Notes: generated by a model from the letters alone, not told the origin. A stretch of DNA of 64,000 nt from Microbacterium sp. SORGH_AS_0888 (GCF_030818905.1 NZ_JAUTAZ010000001.1:2852001-2916000); one strand, 5' to 3'; counted from the stretch's first letter, positions 26,713-36,721 are shown. A program made the numbers and translations.

Positions 26713-27834
26713 GTGAAGGCGCAGCCGCCCGAGGGTCCGGAGGCGCGGGCGGTGCTGCGGGCGCTGCGCCGCGCGCTCGAGGGACCGGGGCCCGCCGTCC
26801 TGCTCGGCGGCGACGGGTCCGCCGCCGAGGTGCCCGCCGGCACGGCCGCCGTCGTGACGACGTCCGGGTCCACGGGATACCCCAAGAGCGTCGTCCTCAG
26901 CCGCAGCGCGCTGATCTCGAGCGCTGATGCCACCGCGGACCGGCTCGGCGCGGGGTCGTGGCTCCTCGCCCTTCCGCCGACGTACGTGGCGGGCCTCCAG
27001 GTGCTCGTGCGCTCGCTCATGGCCGGCCGTGAGCCGGCCGTGCTCGAGGGGCGCTTCAGCGCGCGGGCCTTCGCCGCGGCGGCGCGGGGGATGGCGTCCA
27101 GCGTCGGCGGCGAACGCGTCCCGGCGTTCACCTCGCTCGTGCCGGCGCAGCTCGCGCGTCTGGTCGCGGCGGCCGATGACACGGATGTCGCCTCCTCCCT
27201 CCGGGCGTTCGACGCGATCCTGGTGGGGGGCCAGGCGCTGCCTGCGCCGCTCGAGGAACAGGCCACCGCGCTCGGCGCACGCATCGTGCGCACCTACGGG
27301 TCGAGCGAGACCAGCGGTGGCTGCGTGTACGACGGCGTGCCGCTGCGCGGTGTGGACGTGCGGATCGAGGACGGCGAGGTTCAGGTGAGCGGGCCGACCC
27401 TCGCCGACGGCTATCTCGGCGAGCCGGAGCGCACGGCCGCGGCTTTCGTGCGCGACGCCGGGGGCGTGCGCTGGTACCGCACGGGCGATGCCGGCGAGCA
27501 CGAGGACGGCCGGGTGCGCGTGACCGGACGCCTGGACAACGTCATCATCTCCGGCGGGGTCAACGTCTCGCTCGACCGGGTCGAGCAGGTCGTCCGCGGC
27601 CTGCCGGGACTCGCCGGCGCCGTTGTCGTCGGGGTCGAGGACCCCCGCTGGGGCGAGGCTCCCGCCGTGGTCGTCACGGAGGACACCGCCGCCGAGCTCG
27701 CCGACATCCGGGTCGCGGTGCGCGCGGCTCTCGGGGCGCCGGCGCGTCCTGCGCGGCTCGTGCGGGTGCCCGCGCTGCCGGTGCTCGCCAGCGGCAAACC
27801 CGACCGTGTCGCGCTGCGGCGGCTGCTGGGCTGA
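26713..27834 (+). CDS. menE: o-Succinylbenzoate--CoA ligase, short form
   Basis: A 373-residue AMP-binding (ANL) enzyme, shorter than the usual 450-500, as in other actinobacterial MenE. The P-loop TTSGSTGYPKSVVLS lies near residue 50; YGSSETSGG and YRTGDAGEHEDGRVRVTGR follow, with the catalytic Lys in LASGKPDRVALRRLL at the end. GTG 26713 follows a GGGGGAGG ribosome site 22 bp after the menB stop. Confidence 0.92.
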   Translation: MKAQPPEGPEARAVLRALRRALEGPGPAVLLGGDGSAAEVPAGTAAVVTTSGSTGYPKSVVLSRSALISSADATADRLGAGSWLLALPPTYVAGLQVLVRSLMAGREPAVLEGRFSARAFAAAARGMASSVGGERVPAFTSLVPAQLARLVAAADDTDVASSLRAFDAILVGGQALPAPLEEQATALGARIVRTYGSSETSGGCVYDGVPLRGVDVRIEDGEVQVSGPTLADGYLGEPERTAAAFVRDAGGVRWYRTGDAGEHEDGRVRVTGRLDNVIISGGVNVSLDRVEQVVRGLPGLAGAVVVGVEDPRWGEAPAVVVTEDTAAELADIRVAVRAALGAPARPARLVRVPALPVLASGKPDRVALRRLLG

Positions 27835-27872
27835 CCGCGGCCGGCGCGGCGGACCATCTAAAATGTCCCCTC

Positions 27873-28850
27873 GTGGCCTCCCGCACGCGCAAGCACTCCT
27901 CGACCCGTCACCGCTCCGGCAACCCGCAGAAGCGGCACGCGGCTCCCGACCCCCGGACGCAGCGTCGTCTGGGCGTCGGCGACTGGATCGGGGCGGCCCG
28001 GCTGCGCACGCTCCCGCTCGCCGTGACCCCCGTGCTGATCGGCACCGGTGCGGCCCATCTCGCGGACGTGCGGTTCCACTGGGTGCTCGCTCTCGGCTGC
28101 CTCGCGGTCGCGGTGCTGCTGCAGATCGGCGTCAACTTCGCGAACGACTACAGCGACGGCGTGCGGGGCACCGACGCCTACCGCGTGGGTCCCGCGCGCC
28201 TGGTGGGCTCGGGACGCGCGCGTCCGCGCACCGTTCTCATCACGGCGCTCGTCTTCTTCGGGCTCTCGGCGCTCGTCGGCCTGGCGCTCGTCATCCGCAC
28301 GCAGCTGTGGTGGATGGTGCTGGTCGGGGCCGCGGCGGTCGCCGCCGCCTGGTTCTACACCGGCGGCAGACGTCCCTACGGCTACTCGGGTCTGGGCGAG
28401 CTGTTCGTCTTCGTGTTCTTCGGGCTCGTCGCCACGGTCGGGACGACCTGGATCCAGTCGGGGGTCCCCTTCTCGGCGCTGCCGCAGGAGGCCTGGTTCG
28501 GTGCGATCGCGGCGGGCCTGCTGGCCTGCGCCGTGCTGCTCGCGAACAACCTGCGCGACATCGTCCCCGACAAGGCGGCGGGCAAGCGCACGCTCAGCGT
28601 CCGCATCGGCAAGCGGGGCACCCAGGCGCTGTTCACGGTCTTCGTGCTGGTGCCGTTCGTCATCGCGGCCTTCCTCGCGCTCTTCTACCCGATCGCGTGG
28701 CTCACGATGCTGGCGCTGCTGGGGGCGGGGCCGGCCATCCTCATCGTGTGGACCTACCGGGAGCCGCGGGAGCTGGTCGTCGCGCTGAGCGTGACGTCGC
28801 TGACCTCGCTCGCGTACGGCGCGCTGCTGGCCTGGGCCTTCGTCGGCTGA
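27873..28850 (+). CDS. menA: 1,4-Dihydroxy-2-naphthoate polyprenyltransferase
   Basis: A 325-residue UbiA-superfamily membrane enzyme that joins DHNA to a polyprenyl chain. The first Asp-rich motif is NFANDYSDGVRGTD, the second NNLRDIVPDKAAGKRTL. About eight transmembrane segments follow a basic N-terminal extension of roughly 40 residues. GTG 27873 is preceded by TAAAAT at 27859-27864. Confidence 0.93.
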   Translation: MASRTRKHSSTRHRSGNPQKRHAAPDPRTQRRLGVGDWIGAARLRTLPLAVTPVLIGTGAAHLADVRFHWVLALGCLAVAVLLQIGVNFANDYSDGVRGTDAYRVGPARLVGSGRARPRTVLITALVFFGLSALVGLALVIRTQLWWMVLVGAAAVAAAWFYTGGRRPYGYSGLGELFVFVFFGLVATVGTTWIQSGVPFSALPQEAWFGAIAAGLLACAVLLANNLRDIVPDKAAGKRTLSVRIGKRGTQALFTVFVLVPFVIAAFLALFYPIAWLTMLALLGAGPAILIVWTYREPRELVVALSVTSLTSLAYGALLAWAFVG

Positions 28851-28876
28851 GCCGCGGCCGGATCAGGACATCTCGC

Positions 28877-28932
28877 CGGATCAGGCGGCCTGGCCTGGCA
28901 ACCTGCCTGCCGAGGCCGAATGGCCTGATCCG
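28877..28932. terminator. Possible bidirectional hairpin between convergent menA and DUF4229 gene
   Basis: CGGATCAGGC (28877-28886) and GCCTGATCCG (28923-28932) form a 10-bp perfect stem around a 36-nt loop in the 90-bp gap between convergent genes. No T-tract follows, so termination is a guess from position. Confidence 0.4.
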
Positions 28933-28940
28933 AGCGCGGG

Positions 28941-29246
28941 CTACGCCTGCTCGCGGGGCGCGGCGGGCCGGTCGTCGGCCGACGCGTCGACGATGGCGTC
29001 CTCGGATGCCGCGTCCTCGGCTCCGTGGGCGGCGCCGCGAGGACCCGAGGCGGGCAGGCCCGCGGTCGCCTCGGCGAGCGGCCGACGCAGGAAGATGACG
29101 GACAGGCTCAGTCCGATGAGCGCCGCGAAGATGGCGGCGAGCCAGATGAACTGGTGGAAGATCGGCAGCAGCATCATCAGCCCGAACGGGACGAGGAAGG
29201 CGAGCAGCCGCAGCACCGAGTAGACGATCGCGGGGCGGGCTTTCAC
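28941..29246 (-). CDS. DUF4229 domain-containing small membrane protein
   Basis: A 101-residue protein with two transmembrane segments (IVYSVLRLLAFLVPFGLMML and FIWLAAIFAALIGLSLSVIFL) and an acidic, Ala-rich cytoplasmic tail. The pattern matches actinobacterial DUF4229 proteins, which often sit among men genes. Function is unknown. The start is GTG. Confidence 0.8.
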   Translation of the reverse strand: MKARPAIVYSVLRLLAFLVPFGLMMLLPIFHQFIWLAAIFAALIGLSLSVIFLRRPLAEATAGLPASGPRGAAHGAEDAASEDAIVDASADDRPAAPREQA

Positions 29247-29318
29247 TCGCCCATCCTACGTCGCGGACCCCGGGCACGCCCCCGGCCGACGCCCAGCGTG
29301 GCGGCTTAGGATGGCCTC

Positions 29319-29711
29319 GTGGCACGGCTCTGGTTCATCCTCGTGCTGGCGGCTCTCGTGTTCTGGGTCTACAGCGTCGTCGACTGCGCACTGCAGCCGC
29401 CGACCCGTCACCGCGGTGTCGGCAAGGTCTGGTGGATGCTCATCGTGCTGCTGATCCCGGTGCTCGGCGGCGTGCTGTGGTTCGCCGTGGGCCGCGTCAG
29501 CGGCCGGGCGATCGCTGCGCGTCGGGCGCCCGACGACGATCCCGAGTTCCTGCGCACGCTGCGCCTGACCGACGACCAGGACGAGCGCATCCGTCGCCTC
29601 GAGGCCGAGCTCGCCGAGCTCGACGCCGAGGACGACGATTCCGCGCCGCCGACCGACCCCGCGGCCGATCCGCGGGCTCGTCGTCGCGACGGCGACGACG
29701 ACCGCGCATGA
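29319..29711 (+). CDS. PLDc_N domain small membrane protein
   Basis: A 130-residue protein with two transmembrane helices in the cardiolipin-synthase N-terminal (PLDc_N) arrangement: FILVLAALVFWVYSVVDC, then KVWWMLIVLLIPVLGGVLWF, and a charged helical tail rich in Asp and Glu. It has no PLD catalytic HKD motif, so it is not a synthase. Its stop overlaps menD (ATGA). TAGGAT at 29307-29312 precedes GTG 29319. Confidence 0.85.
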   Translation: MARLWFILVLAALVFWVYSVVDCALQPPTRHRGVGKVWWMLIVLLIPVLGGVLWFAVGRVSGRAIAARRAPDDDPEFLRTLRLTDDQDERIRRLEAELAELDAEDDDSAPPTDPAADPRARRRDGDDDRA

Positions 29712-31501
29712 CGCGCGAGAGCGAGGTCCGCTCGCCCGCGACGGATGCGGCGGCGGCGCTCCTGTGCGCACTGGTCGACGAGGGCGTCTCGCACATCGTG
29801 GTGAGCCCCGGCTCCCGTTCCCAGGCGCTGGCGCTGGTCGCGGCGGCCCTCGAGGGCGGCCGCGTGGGGCTGCACGTGCGGATCGACGAGCGCGTCGCGG
29901 GCTTCACGGCGCTCGGCATCGGGCGCGAGAGCGGGATGCCGGCGGTCGTGATCTGCACCTCGGGCACCGCGGTCGCGAACCTCCTGCCGGCCGTGCTGGA
30001 GGCGCACCACGCCGGGGTCCCGCTGATCCTGCTCACGGCGGACCGCCCGCCCGAGCTGCGCGGGGTCGGCGCCAACCAGACCACCCGACAGCCGGGCCTG
30101 TTCGCCGTCGGGGCTCGCCTCGAGACCGACCTCCCGGTTCCGGAGGCGCTCGACGAGGACGGAACGGGCGAGCAGACGATCATGCTGCGGCGGCTCGCCA
30201 CGGAGGCCGTGGCGGCCGCGCTGGGCGCGGGCGCACGGTCCGCCGGTCCCGTGCACATCAACATGCCGCTCCGGGAGCCCCTCGCGGGAGCCTTCCCCCG
30301 GTGGTTCGCCGAGCGCACCCCCACGCCCGCGATCGTCGCGAGCACGCCGATGTCGACGGCGGCGTCCGTCGACGAGACCCCCTCGGGCGCGCTCTACCAG
30401 GGCGGCGGGGGCATCGGCGAGGCCGATCAGCCGGCCGAGTGCGGCGAGCCCGTGCGTCTCGAGCCGGGTCCGCGCACGGTCGTGCTCGCGGGCGCGGATG
30501 CGGGAGCCGAGGCCGAACGCATCGCACACGAGGGGGGCTGGCCGCTCGTCGCCGAGATCGTGTCGGGAGCGCGCTTCGGCCGGCACCTCGTGCACGGCTA
30601 CCGGGAGCTGCTGCGCGATCCGGCGCTCGGCGGACGCATCGAGCGCGTCGTGGTGCTGGGACATCCGACGCTCAGCCGCGAGGCGGCGGCGCTGCTGGCG
30701 CGCGCCGACCTCGAGGTGATCGCCGTCCGGGGCCCGGGGGAGCCGATCAACCTCAACGGCACGACGACGCCGGTGGATCGCGTCGTCGTGGCCGAGGGGT
30801 CTGCCGACCGAGCGTGGCTGGGCGAGTGGATGCGCGCCTCGCAGGCGGCCGCGGTCGATCTCTCGCCGCCGGCGCCGGACGCGGCGGGCCTCGCGTCCGC
30901 CGAGCCGGAGCGCCGGCTGGGGGCGATCTCGGCCGAGCTCGGCGTCATCCGCGCGCCCGTCGACCGCGAGACGCTCGTCGACGCCGTCTGGCGTGCCACC
31001 TGGCCGCACGACCGGCTCGTGTTCGGCTCCTCGCGGCTCGTGCGGGTCGCCGACCGGGTGCTGCCCGGGAAGAGGGTCCCGGTGCACGCCAACCGGGGCC
31101 TGGCGGGGATCGACGGGACCGTGGCGACGGCGGTCGGAGTCGCGCTCGCGAGCCAGGCCGACGGCCGGCCCGGTCTCACCCGTGTGCTGCTCGGAGACCT
31201 CGCCTTCCTCCACGACGTGGGAGCGCTGCTGCTGCCCCCCGACGAGGCCGATCCCCGCGTCCAGGTGATCGTCGGCAACGACGGCGGGGGCACGATCTTC
31301 GACGACCTCGAGGTCGCCCGACGCGCCGACCCCGAGGTCCTGCGGCGCGTGCTCTACACGCCGCACGACGTCCGGCTCGAGCAGGTGGCCGCCGCCTACG
31401 GCTGGGAGTACGTGCGGGTCGCCGACCGCGCCGCGCTCGACCAGGCGCTGACGACCCCGCGGCCGGGCCGTCAGCTGATCGAGGTCCCGCTCGCGCGCTG
31501 A
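29708..31501 (+). CDS. menD: 2-Succinyl-5-enolpyruvyl-6-hydroxy-3-cyclohexene-1-carboxylate synthase
   Basis: A 597-residue thiamine-diphosphate enzyme. The N-terminal domain shows VSPGSRSQALALVAAA and the catalytic Glu region DERVAGFTALGIGRES. The C-terminal diphosphate-binding part shows LGDLAFLHDVGALL and VGNDGGGTIFDDLEV with the GDG-like and NDGG motifs. It joins isochorismate with 2-oxoglutarate. ATG 29708 overlaps the previous stop by 4 bp. Confidence 0.94.
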   Translation: MTRESEVRSPATDAAAALLCALVDEGVSHIVVSPGSRSQALALVAAALEGGRVGLHVRIDERVAGFTALGIGRESGMPAVVICTSGTAVANLLPAVLEAHHAGVPLILLTADRPPELRGVGANQTTRQPGLFAVGARLETDLPVPEALDEDGTGEQTIMLRRLATEAVAAALGAGARSAGPVHINMPLREPLAGAFPRWFAERTPTPAIVASTPMSTAASVDETPSGALYQGGGGIGEADQPAECGEPVRLEPGPRTVVLAGADAGAEAERIAHEGGWPLVAEIVSGARFGRHLVHGYRELLRDPALGGRIERVVVLGHPTLSREAAALLARADLEVIAVRGPGEPINLNGTTTPVDRVVVAEGSADRAWLGEWMRASQAAAVDLSPPAPDAAGLASAEPERRLGAISAELGVIRAPVDRETLVDAVWRATWPHDRLVFGSSRLVRVADRVLPGKRVPVHANRGLAGIDGTVATAVGVALASQADGRPGLTRVLLGDLAFLHDVGALLLPPDEADPRVQVIVGNDGGGTIFDDLEVARRADPEVLRRVLYTPHDVRLEQVAAAYGWEYVRVADRAALDQALTTPRPGRQLIEVPLAR

Positions 31502-31517
31502 CCCGCCGCGCGGGCGC

Positions 31518-32798
31518 TCAGGCGAGCGCGTCGATGACCGGACGGAACTTCACGCGGGTCTCCAGCAGCTCCGCCTCCGGGTCGCTGCCGGCGACGATCC
31601 CCGCGCCCCCCGCGTACGCCGTGAGCGGGGTCTCCGCCGTGTACGCGGCGTATCGGCGGCTCGGCGGTGCACCGAACTGCGCGCAGCGCAGCGCGATCGC
31701 CCACTCGCCGTCGCCCGCGCCGTCGATCCACCCGACGGGGCCCGCGTAGCGACCGCGGTCGAAGGGCTCGAGCGCGCGGATCAGCTCGGTCGCCGCCGCC
31801 GTCGGGGTACCGGCGACCGCAGCGGTCGGGTGCAGCGCCGCGACGAGGTCCAGCGCGGAGGCGTCGTCGGCGAGCTCGCCCTCGATGTCCGTCGCGAGGT
31901 GCCAGACGTTGGGCAGCTTGAGCGTGAACGGCTGCTCGCCGGCCGCGAGGGCGCGGGCGTGCGGACCCAACGCCGCCAGCACGCTCCGAACGGCGAACTG
32001 GTGCTCGTCCTGGTCCTTCGTGCTCGTCGCCAACGCGGCGGATGCCGCGACGTCCGCGTCCGGATCTGCGCCGCGCGCCGCGGTCCCGGCCAGGACGCGG
32101 GCGGTCACGGTGCCGGCGGACACGGTCACGAGGGTCTCGGGGCTCGCCCCGATCAGACCGTCCACCGCGAACGCCCACGTGTCGGGGTAGTCCGAGGCGA
32201 GCGCACGCACGAAACGGCGCAGGTCGGCGCCGACGGGGACGCTGCCGACGAGGTCGCGGGCGACGACGACCTTGCTCGCCCGGCCCGCGGCGATCGCCTC
32301 GATCGCCCGGCGCACGGCGTCCTGGTATCGGTCCGCGGTCTGGGCGCCGGGGCCGAGCGCGGCCGACCAGTGCGGCCCGTAGCCGGTCGCGCGCGGTGTC
32401 TCCGGCCACGGCTCGTCGGCGCGGCGGATGCGGGTGACCCAGCCGCGGCCGCCGCGCCGTCCGATGATCGTGCGGGGCACGGTGAGCACACCGGGGCGGG
32501 CGGAGGCGGGATCGAAGGGGAAGCTCCCGAGCGCGAGGAGCCCGGTGCCGGGGAGGGCGACCGGGTCGTCGATCTCGGCGGCCGCCGACAGTGCGCGCCA
32601 GAGCTCCGCGACGTCGACGGCGGGTGCGGGCAGCGATCCGCCGCGTTCGACCCGCAGCGTCTCGCCGATCCCGACGAAACCCTCTCCGCGCCGCTGCCAG
32701 ACGAGCGGGTCGGAGGGATCGGCGAACGCGAGCAGATCGGGCTCGGGCGCGGTCTCCCGGGTCTCGACGACGAGTCGAGGCAGGGCGGGTCCGGGCAC
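31518..32798 (-). CDS. menF: Isochorismate synthase
   Basis: A 426-residue chorismate-binding enzyme. Typical residues appear in KVVVARDLVGSVP, AFAVDGLIGASPETLVTV, the GTAARG motif, STKDQDEHQFAVRSV, HLATDIEGEL and LHPTAAVAGTPTAAATELI, ending with GAGIVAGSDPEAELLETRVKF split by the family's last strand. It commits chorismate to menaquinone. It is convergent with menD, 16 bp apart. The start is GTG 32798. Confidence 0.92.
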   Translation of the reverse strand: MPGPALPRLVVETRETAPEPDLLAFADPSDPLVWQRRGEGFVGIGETLRVERGGSLPAPAVDVAELWRALSAAAEIDDPVALPGTGLLALGSFPFDPASARPGVLTVPRTIIGRRGGRGWVTRIRRADEPWPETPRATGYGPHWSAALGPGAQTADRYQDAVRRAIEAIAAGRASKVVVARDLVGSVPVGADLRRFVRALASDYPDTWAFAVDGLIGASPETLVTVSAGTVTARVLAGTAARGADPDADVAASAALATSTKDQDEHQFAVRSVLAALGPHARALAAGEQPFTLKLPNVWHLATDIEGELADDASALDLVAALHPTAAVAGTPTAAATELIRALEPFDRGRYAGPVGWIDGAGDGEWAIALRCAQFGAPPSRRYAAYTAETPLTAYAGGAGIVAGSDPEAELLETRVKFRPVIDALA

Positions 32799-32864
32799 CC
32801 CTCCAGCCTAGATCCGTCGCGGCCTCCGCGGCCGCGCCCGGGCGCCGGCGCATAGACTCGCCCC

Positions 32865-33401
32865 GTGTCCGACGCATCCCGCCCCGAGCCGGGCAGCCCC
32901 GTGGCCTTCCGCTGGCGCAAGTGGGACGGTGCGACCCACTGGGTCCACGAGTGCGTCTACCTCGGTCGCGACGAGCACGGCGACTGGGTGGGGCAGAAGG
33001 CCGGCTGGCGCAGCGTGCGGCCGGGGCGCGACGTCGTCGCCGAGCTCCCCAACGTCACGCTCATCCCGCCGAGCGCCGACTTCGCGTGCACCGTCAACCA
33101 GGCGGGTCACCGCGTCCGCATCTACATCGACCTCGGATGGGACGTGCGCTGGTCGGATGCGGGTGAGCCGACGGGGATCGACATGGACCTGGACGTCGTC
33201 AAGGCGACCGACGGCCGCGGCCTGTGGATCGACGACCGCGACGAGTGGGAGGAGCACCGCGTGCGGTACGGCTACCCGGTCGAGGTGCAACGGCACCTCG
33301 AGTCGCTGGCCGAGGATCTCGAGCGTCGCGTGGGCGCAGCCGAGCCGCCCTTCGACGACGCGACCGCCGACGCCTGGCTCGACCGGCTCGCGGCCCTCTA
33401 G
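32865..33401 (+). CDS. DUF402 domain-containing protein
   Basis: A 178-residue cytosolic protein: the DUF402 beta-barrel core appears as VYIDLGWDVRW-like strands (here IYIDLGWDVRW), IDMDLDVVKATDGRGLWIDDRDEWEEH and a helical tail. Members of this fold hydrolyse nucleoside di- or triphosphates or act on RNA ends (FAU-1 and Ntdp families), but the substrate here is unknown. TAGACT at 32853-32858 precedes GTG 32865. Confidence 0.85.
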   Translation: MSDASRPEPGSPVAFRWRKWDGATHWVHECVYLGRDEHGDWVGQKAGWRSVRPGRDVVAELPNVTLIPPSADFACTVNQAGHRVRIYIDLGWDVRWSDAGEPTGIDMDLDVVKATDGRGLWIDDRDEWEEHRVRYGYPVEVQRHLESLAEDLERRVGAAEPPFDDATADAWLDRLAAL

Positions 33402-33484
33402 AGACCCACGTGCCGGAAAGGCGCGGGCGCGGTCGCCTCGCCGACCGCGCCGTGGACCCCCGATCCGCCGCCTAGGCTGGAGCC

Positions 33485-34192
33485 GTGAACCGCGCAGACC
33501 TCGGCAAGGATCCCGCCCGCGTCTCGGGCATGTTCGACCAGGTCGCCGCCGGCTACGACCGCACGAACACGGTGCTGAGCCTCGGCAACGACCGGCTGTG
33601 GCGCATCGCCACGACCCGCGCCGTCGCCCCGCGCCCGGGCCAGCGCATCCTCGACCTGGCGGCGGGCACGGGGGCCAGCTCCGTCTCCCTGGCACGAAGC
33701 GGCGCCGAGGTCGTCGCCGCCGACTTCTCGCCCGGAATGATCGCCGAGGGGGCGCGTCGCCACGGCGACGTGCCCAACCTGACCTTCCAGCAGGCGGACG
33801 CGACGGCGCTGCCCTTCGACGACGACGCGTTCGACACCGTGACGATCTCGTTCGGGCTGCGCAACGTCAGCGACCCGCAGCTCGCGCTCGCCGAGATGCG
33901 CCGGGTCGCCAAGCCCGGCGGGCGGCTCGTCGTGTGCGAGTTCTCGCACCCGCAGCAGCCCGTCTTCGCCGGTCTGTACCGGTTCTACAACGACCGGATC
34001 CTGCCGGTCGTGGCGAAGAGCGTCAGCTCCAACGCCGAGGCCTACGACTATCTCAACGAGTCGATCCGAGACTGGCCCGATCAGCGCGCCCTGTGCGCGC
34101 GCATCCGGGAGGCCGGCTGGACGGATGTCGCCTACCGCGACCTCACGTTCGGGATCGTGGCGCTGCACCGCGCGCGCAAGCCGGTCGCCTGA
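33485..34192 (+). CDS. menG: Demethylmenaquinone methyltransferase
   Basis: A 235-residue UbiE/MenG-type SAM methyltransferase: motif [16 protein letters not shown], post-[12 protein letters not shown], the UbiE signatures [16 protein letters not shown] and [14 protein letters not shown], and [18 protein letters not shown]. It makes menaquinone from demethylmenaquinone. TAGGCT at 33473-33478 precedes GTG 33485. Confidence 0.94.
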   Translation: MNRADLGKDPARVSGMFDQVAAGYDRTNTVLSLGNDRLWRIATTRAVAPRPGQRILDLAAGTGASSVSLARSGAEVVAADFSPGMIAEGARRHGDVPNLTFQQADATALPFDDDAFDTVTISFGLRNVSDPQLALAEMRRVAKPGGRLVVCEFSHPQQPVFAGLYRFYNDRILPVVAKSVSSNAEAYDYLNESIRDWPDQRALCARIREAGWTDVAYRDLTFGIVALHRARKPVA

Positions 34193-34219
34193 TCCTCCGC
34201 CCCGGGTAGGCTGGAAGAC

Positions 34220-35281
34220 GTGTCTCGGACCCCCTCCGCGCCTGGCGCGCACCTGGCGAGCCGGCTCGGTCTGACCGAGCGCGTGTTCGCCGGTCCCGCC
34301 TCGCGTCGCCTCACTCGCACGGTCGAGGAGGGAATGGCCCGTGTCGAGGCGTACCTGGCCGGACAGCTGCGCGTCGCGGATGCGCTCGCCGACGCCACCG
34401 GCCGGTACCTGTTCGAAGCGGGCGGCAAACGCGTGCGTCCCATGCTCAGCCTGCTCACGGCGCAGCTCGGCGACGGCGCGACCGACGAGGTCATCGCCGG
34501 CGCCGGTGCCCTCGAGCTCACGCACCTCGGCTCGCTCTACCACGACGACGTCATGGACGGCGCGGACGTGCGCCGCGGGGTCCCCGCCGCCCATTCCGTG
34601 TGGGGCAACAACGTCGCGATCCTCACGGGGGATCTGCTGTTCTCCCGGGCGAGCCAGATCATGTCGAGCCTCGGCGAGGGCGCGATGCGGCTGCAGGCCG
34701 ACACGTTCGAACGGCTCGTGCTGGGTCAGATGCACGAGACGGTGGGGCCCGCCGAGGGAGAGGACCGCGTCGCGTTCTACCTGCAGGTGCTCGCCGACAA
34801 GACCGGCTCGCTGATCGCCGCGGCGGCCGAGGCCGGCATCATCTTCTCCAACGCCCCCGTCGCCTACCGCGAGCCGGTCCTCGTGTTCGGCGAGAAGGCG
34901 GGTGTCGCCTTCCAGCTGCTCGACGACGTGATCGACCTGTCCGCGGACGCCGACGAGACCGGCAAGGTCCCCGGCACCGATCTGCGCGCGGGCGTGCCGA
35001 CCATGCCGTACCTGCTGCTCGCGGAGCGGGAGGACGCGACATCCGTCGACCTGCGTGCCCGGATCGACGACGGTGTCGCCCGGATCGCCGACGGGGCCGA
35101 TCCCGCCCTCCTGGACGGCCCGCTGGCCGAGCTGCGCACGCACCCCTCGACCGCGCAGACCCTGGAGCTGGCCAACGACTGGTCCCGCCAGGCCGTCGAC
35201 GCCCTCGAACCCCTGCCGCGAGGCGCGGTCCGCGAAGCGCTCACCCGCTTCGCGGAGGCCGTCGCCGATCGCAGCAGCTGA
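34220..35281 (+). CDS. Polyprenyl diphosphate synthase (menaquinone side chain)
   Basis: A 353-residue all-helical trans-prenyltransferase with the first Asp-rich motif LYHDDVMDGADVRRG and the second FQLLDDVIDLSAD. The residues before the first motif are small or aromatic (LGSLYHDDVMD), in keeping with a medium- to long-chain product, but chain length cannot be fixed. It is next to menG, as is common. TAGGCT at 34207-34212 precedes GTG 34220. Confidence 0.92.
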   Translation: MSRTPSAPGAHLASRLGLTERVFAGPASRRLTRTVEEGMARVEAYLAGQLRVADALADATGRYLFEAGGKRVRPMLSLLTAQLGDGATDEVIAGAGALELTHLGSLYHDDVMDGADVRRGVPAAHSVWGNNVAILTGDLLFSRASQIMSSLGEGAMRLQADTFERLVLGQMHETVGPAEGEDRVAFYLQVLADKTGSLIAAAAEAGIIFSNAPVAYREPVLVFGEKAGVAFQLLDDVIDLSADADETGKVPGTDLRAGVPTMPYLLLAEREDATSVDLRARIDDGVARIADGADPALLDGPLAELRTHPSTAQTLELANDWSRQAVDALEPLPRGAVREALTRFAEAVADRSS

Positions 35282-35347
35282 CCGACCCTCGCTCGTCCCG
35301 CGACCCCGCTCGCCGGGGTGCGCGCAGGCCCCGAAAGGATCACACGC

Positions 35348-36721
35348 ATGACCAAGCTCCGGCTGGCCGTCGTCGGCGCAGGCCCGGCGGGCATCTACGC
35401 CTCCGACATCCTGCTCAAGACCGAACGCGCCTTCGACGTCTCGATCGACCTCTTCGAGCAGCTGCCCGCCCCCTACGGGCTCGTGCGGTACGGGGTCGCC
35501 CCCGACCACCCGCGCATCAAGGGCGTCGTCACGGCGCTGCGGGAGGTGCTCGACCGCGGCGGCATCCGCATCTTCGGCAACGTGCGCTTCGGCACCGACA
35601 TCACCCTCGACGACCTGAAGCGGCACTACAACGCCGTGATCTTCGCCACGGGCGCGATCCGCGACGCGGACCTTGCGATCCCGGGGATCGACGCGGTCGG
35701 CTCGTTCGGCGCGGCGGACTTCGTCAGCTGGTTCGACGGGCACCCGGACGTCCCGCGCGAGTGGACTCTGGATGCCGCCTCCGTCGCCGTGGTCGGCAAC
35801 GGCAACGTGGCGCTCGACATCTCCCGCATCCTCGCCAAGCATGCGATCGACCTGCTGCCCACCGAGATCCCCGAGAACGTCTACGAGGGACTCCGCGCCT
35901 CCCAGGTCACGGATGTGCACGTGTTCGGCCGGCGCGGCCCGGCGCAGGTGAAGTTCACCCCCCTCGAGCTGCGTGAGCTCGGCGAGCTGCGCGATGTCGA
36001 CATGGTCGTCTACGACGAGGACTTCGACTACGACGAGGCGTCGCTCGCGGCGATCGCGAGCAACAAGCAGGTCAAGGTCATCGACCGGGTGCTGCAGGAG
36101 TGGCGCACCCGACCCGGTGCCAACGGCGCCGGGGGAGAGGCGTCGCGGCGCCTGCACCTGCACTTCTGGGCCAACCCCGTCGAGGTGCGTACGGACGCCG
36201 AGGGCCGCGTCGCCGCCCTCGTGTACGAGCGCACGCGCCCCGACGGCCAGGGGGGCGTGGTCGGCACGGGCGAGCTGCGCGAGGTCGAGATCGGCCAGCT
36301 GTACCGCGCCGTCGGCTACTTCGGCTCGCAGCTCGACGGGGTCCCCTTCGACGATCGGCACGGCGTGATCCCCAATCACGAGGGACAGGTGCTGCACCCC
36401 GATTCGAACGAGCTCGTCCCCGGCCTCTATGCGACCGGCTGGATCAAGCGCGGGCCCGTGGGCCTGATCGGCCACACGAAGTCGGACGCCATGGAGACCG
36501 TCCAGCATCTCGTGAACGACCAGGCGTCGTGGTGGCAGCCGGAGGACCCCTCCGAGGAGGCGATCCCGGCGCTTCTCGCCGCCCGCGGCGTCGCCTGGAC
36601 CGACCTCGACGGCTGGCACCGGCTCGACGAGCACGAGATCGCGCTCGGTGCCCCGCACGAGCGGGCGCGGATCAAGGTCGTCCCGCGGGACGAGATGATC
36701 CGCATCTCCCGCGGCGAGTAG
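35348..36721 (+). CDS. Ferredoxin/adrenodoxin-type NADP reductase (FprA-like)
   Basis: A 457-residue FAD flavoprotein: FAD site AVVGAGPAGIYASDILL, the adrenodoxin-reductase motif PAPYGLVRYGVAPDHPRIKGV, NADP site VVGNGNVALDISRIL, and a C-terminal ATGWIKRGPVGLIGHTKSDA. It passes electrons between NADPH and ferredoxin. ATG 35348 follows a GAAAGGA ribosome site. Confidence 0.93.
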   Translation: MTKLRLAVVGAGPAGIYASDILLKTERAFDVSIDLFEQLPAPYGLVRYGVAPDHPRIKGVVTALREVLDRGGIRIFGNVRFGTDITLDDLKRHYNAVIFATGAIRDADLAIPGIDAVGSFGAADFVSWFDGHPDVPREWTLDAASVAVVGNGNVALDISRILAKHAIDLLPTEIPENVYEGLRASQVTDVHVFGRRGPAQVKFTPLELRELGELRDVDMVVYDEDFDYDEASLAAIASNKQVKVIDRVLQEWRTRPGANGAGGEASRRLHLHFWANPVEVRTDAEGRVAALVYERTRPDGQGGVVGTGELREVEIGQLYRAVGYFGSQLDGVPFDDRHGVIPNHEGQVLHPDSNELVPGLYATGWIKRGPVGLIGHTKSDAMETVQHLVNDQASWWQPEDPSEEAIPALLAARGVAWTDLDGWHRLDEHEIALGAPHERARIKVVPRDEMIRISRGE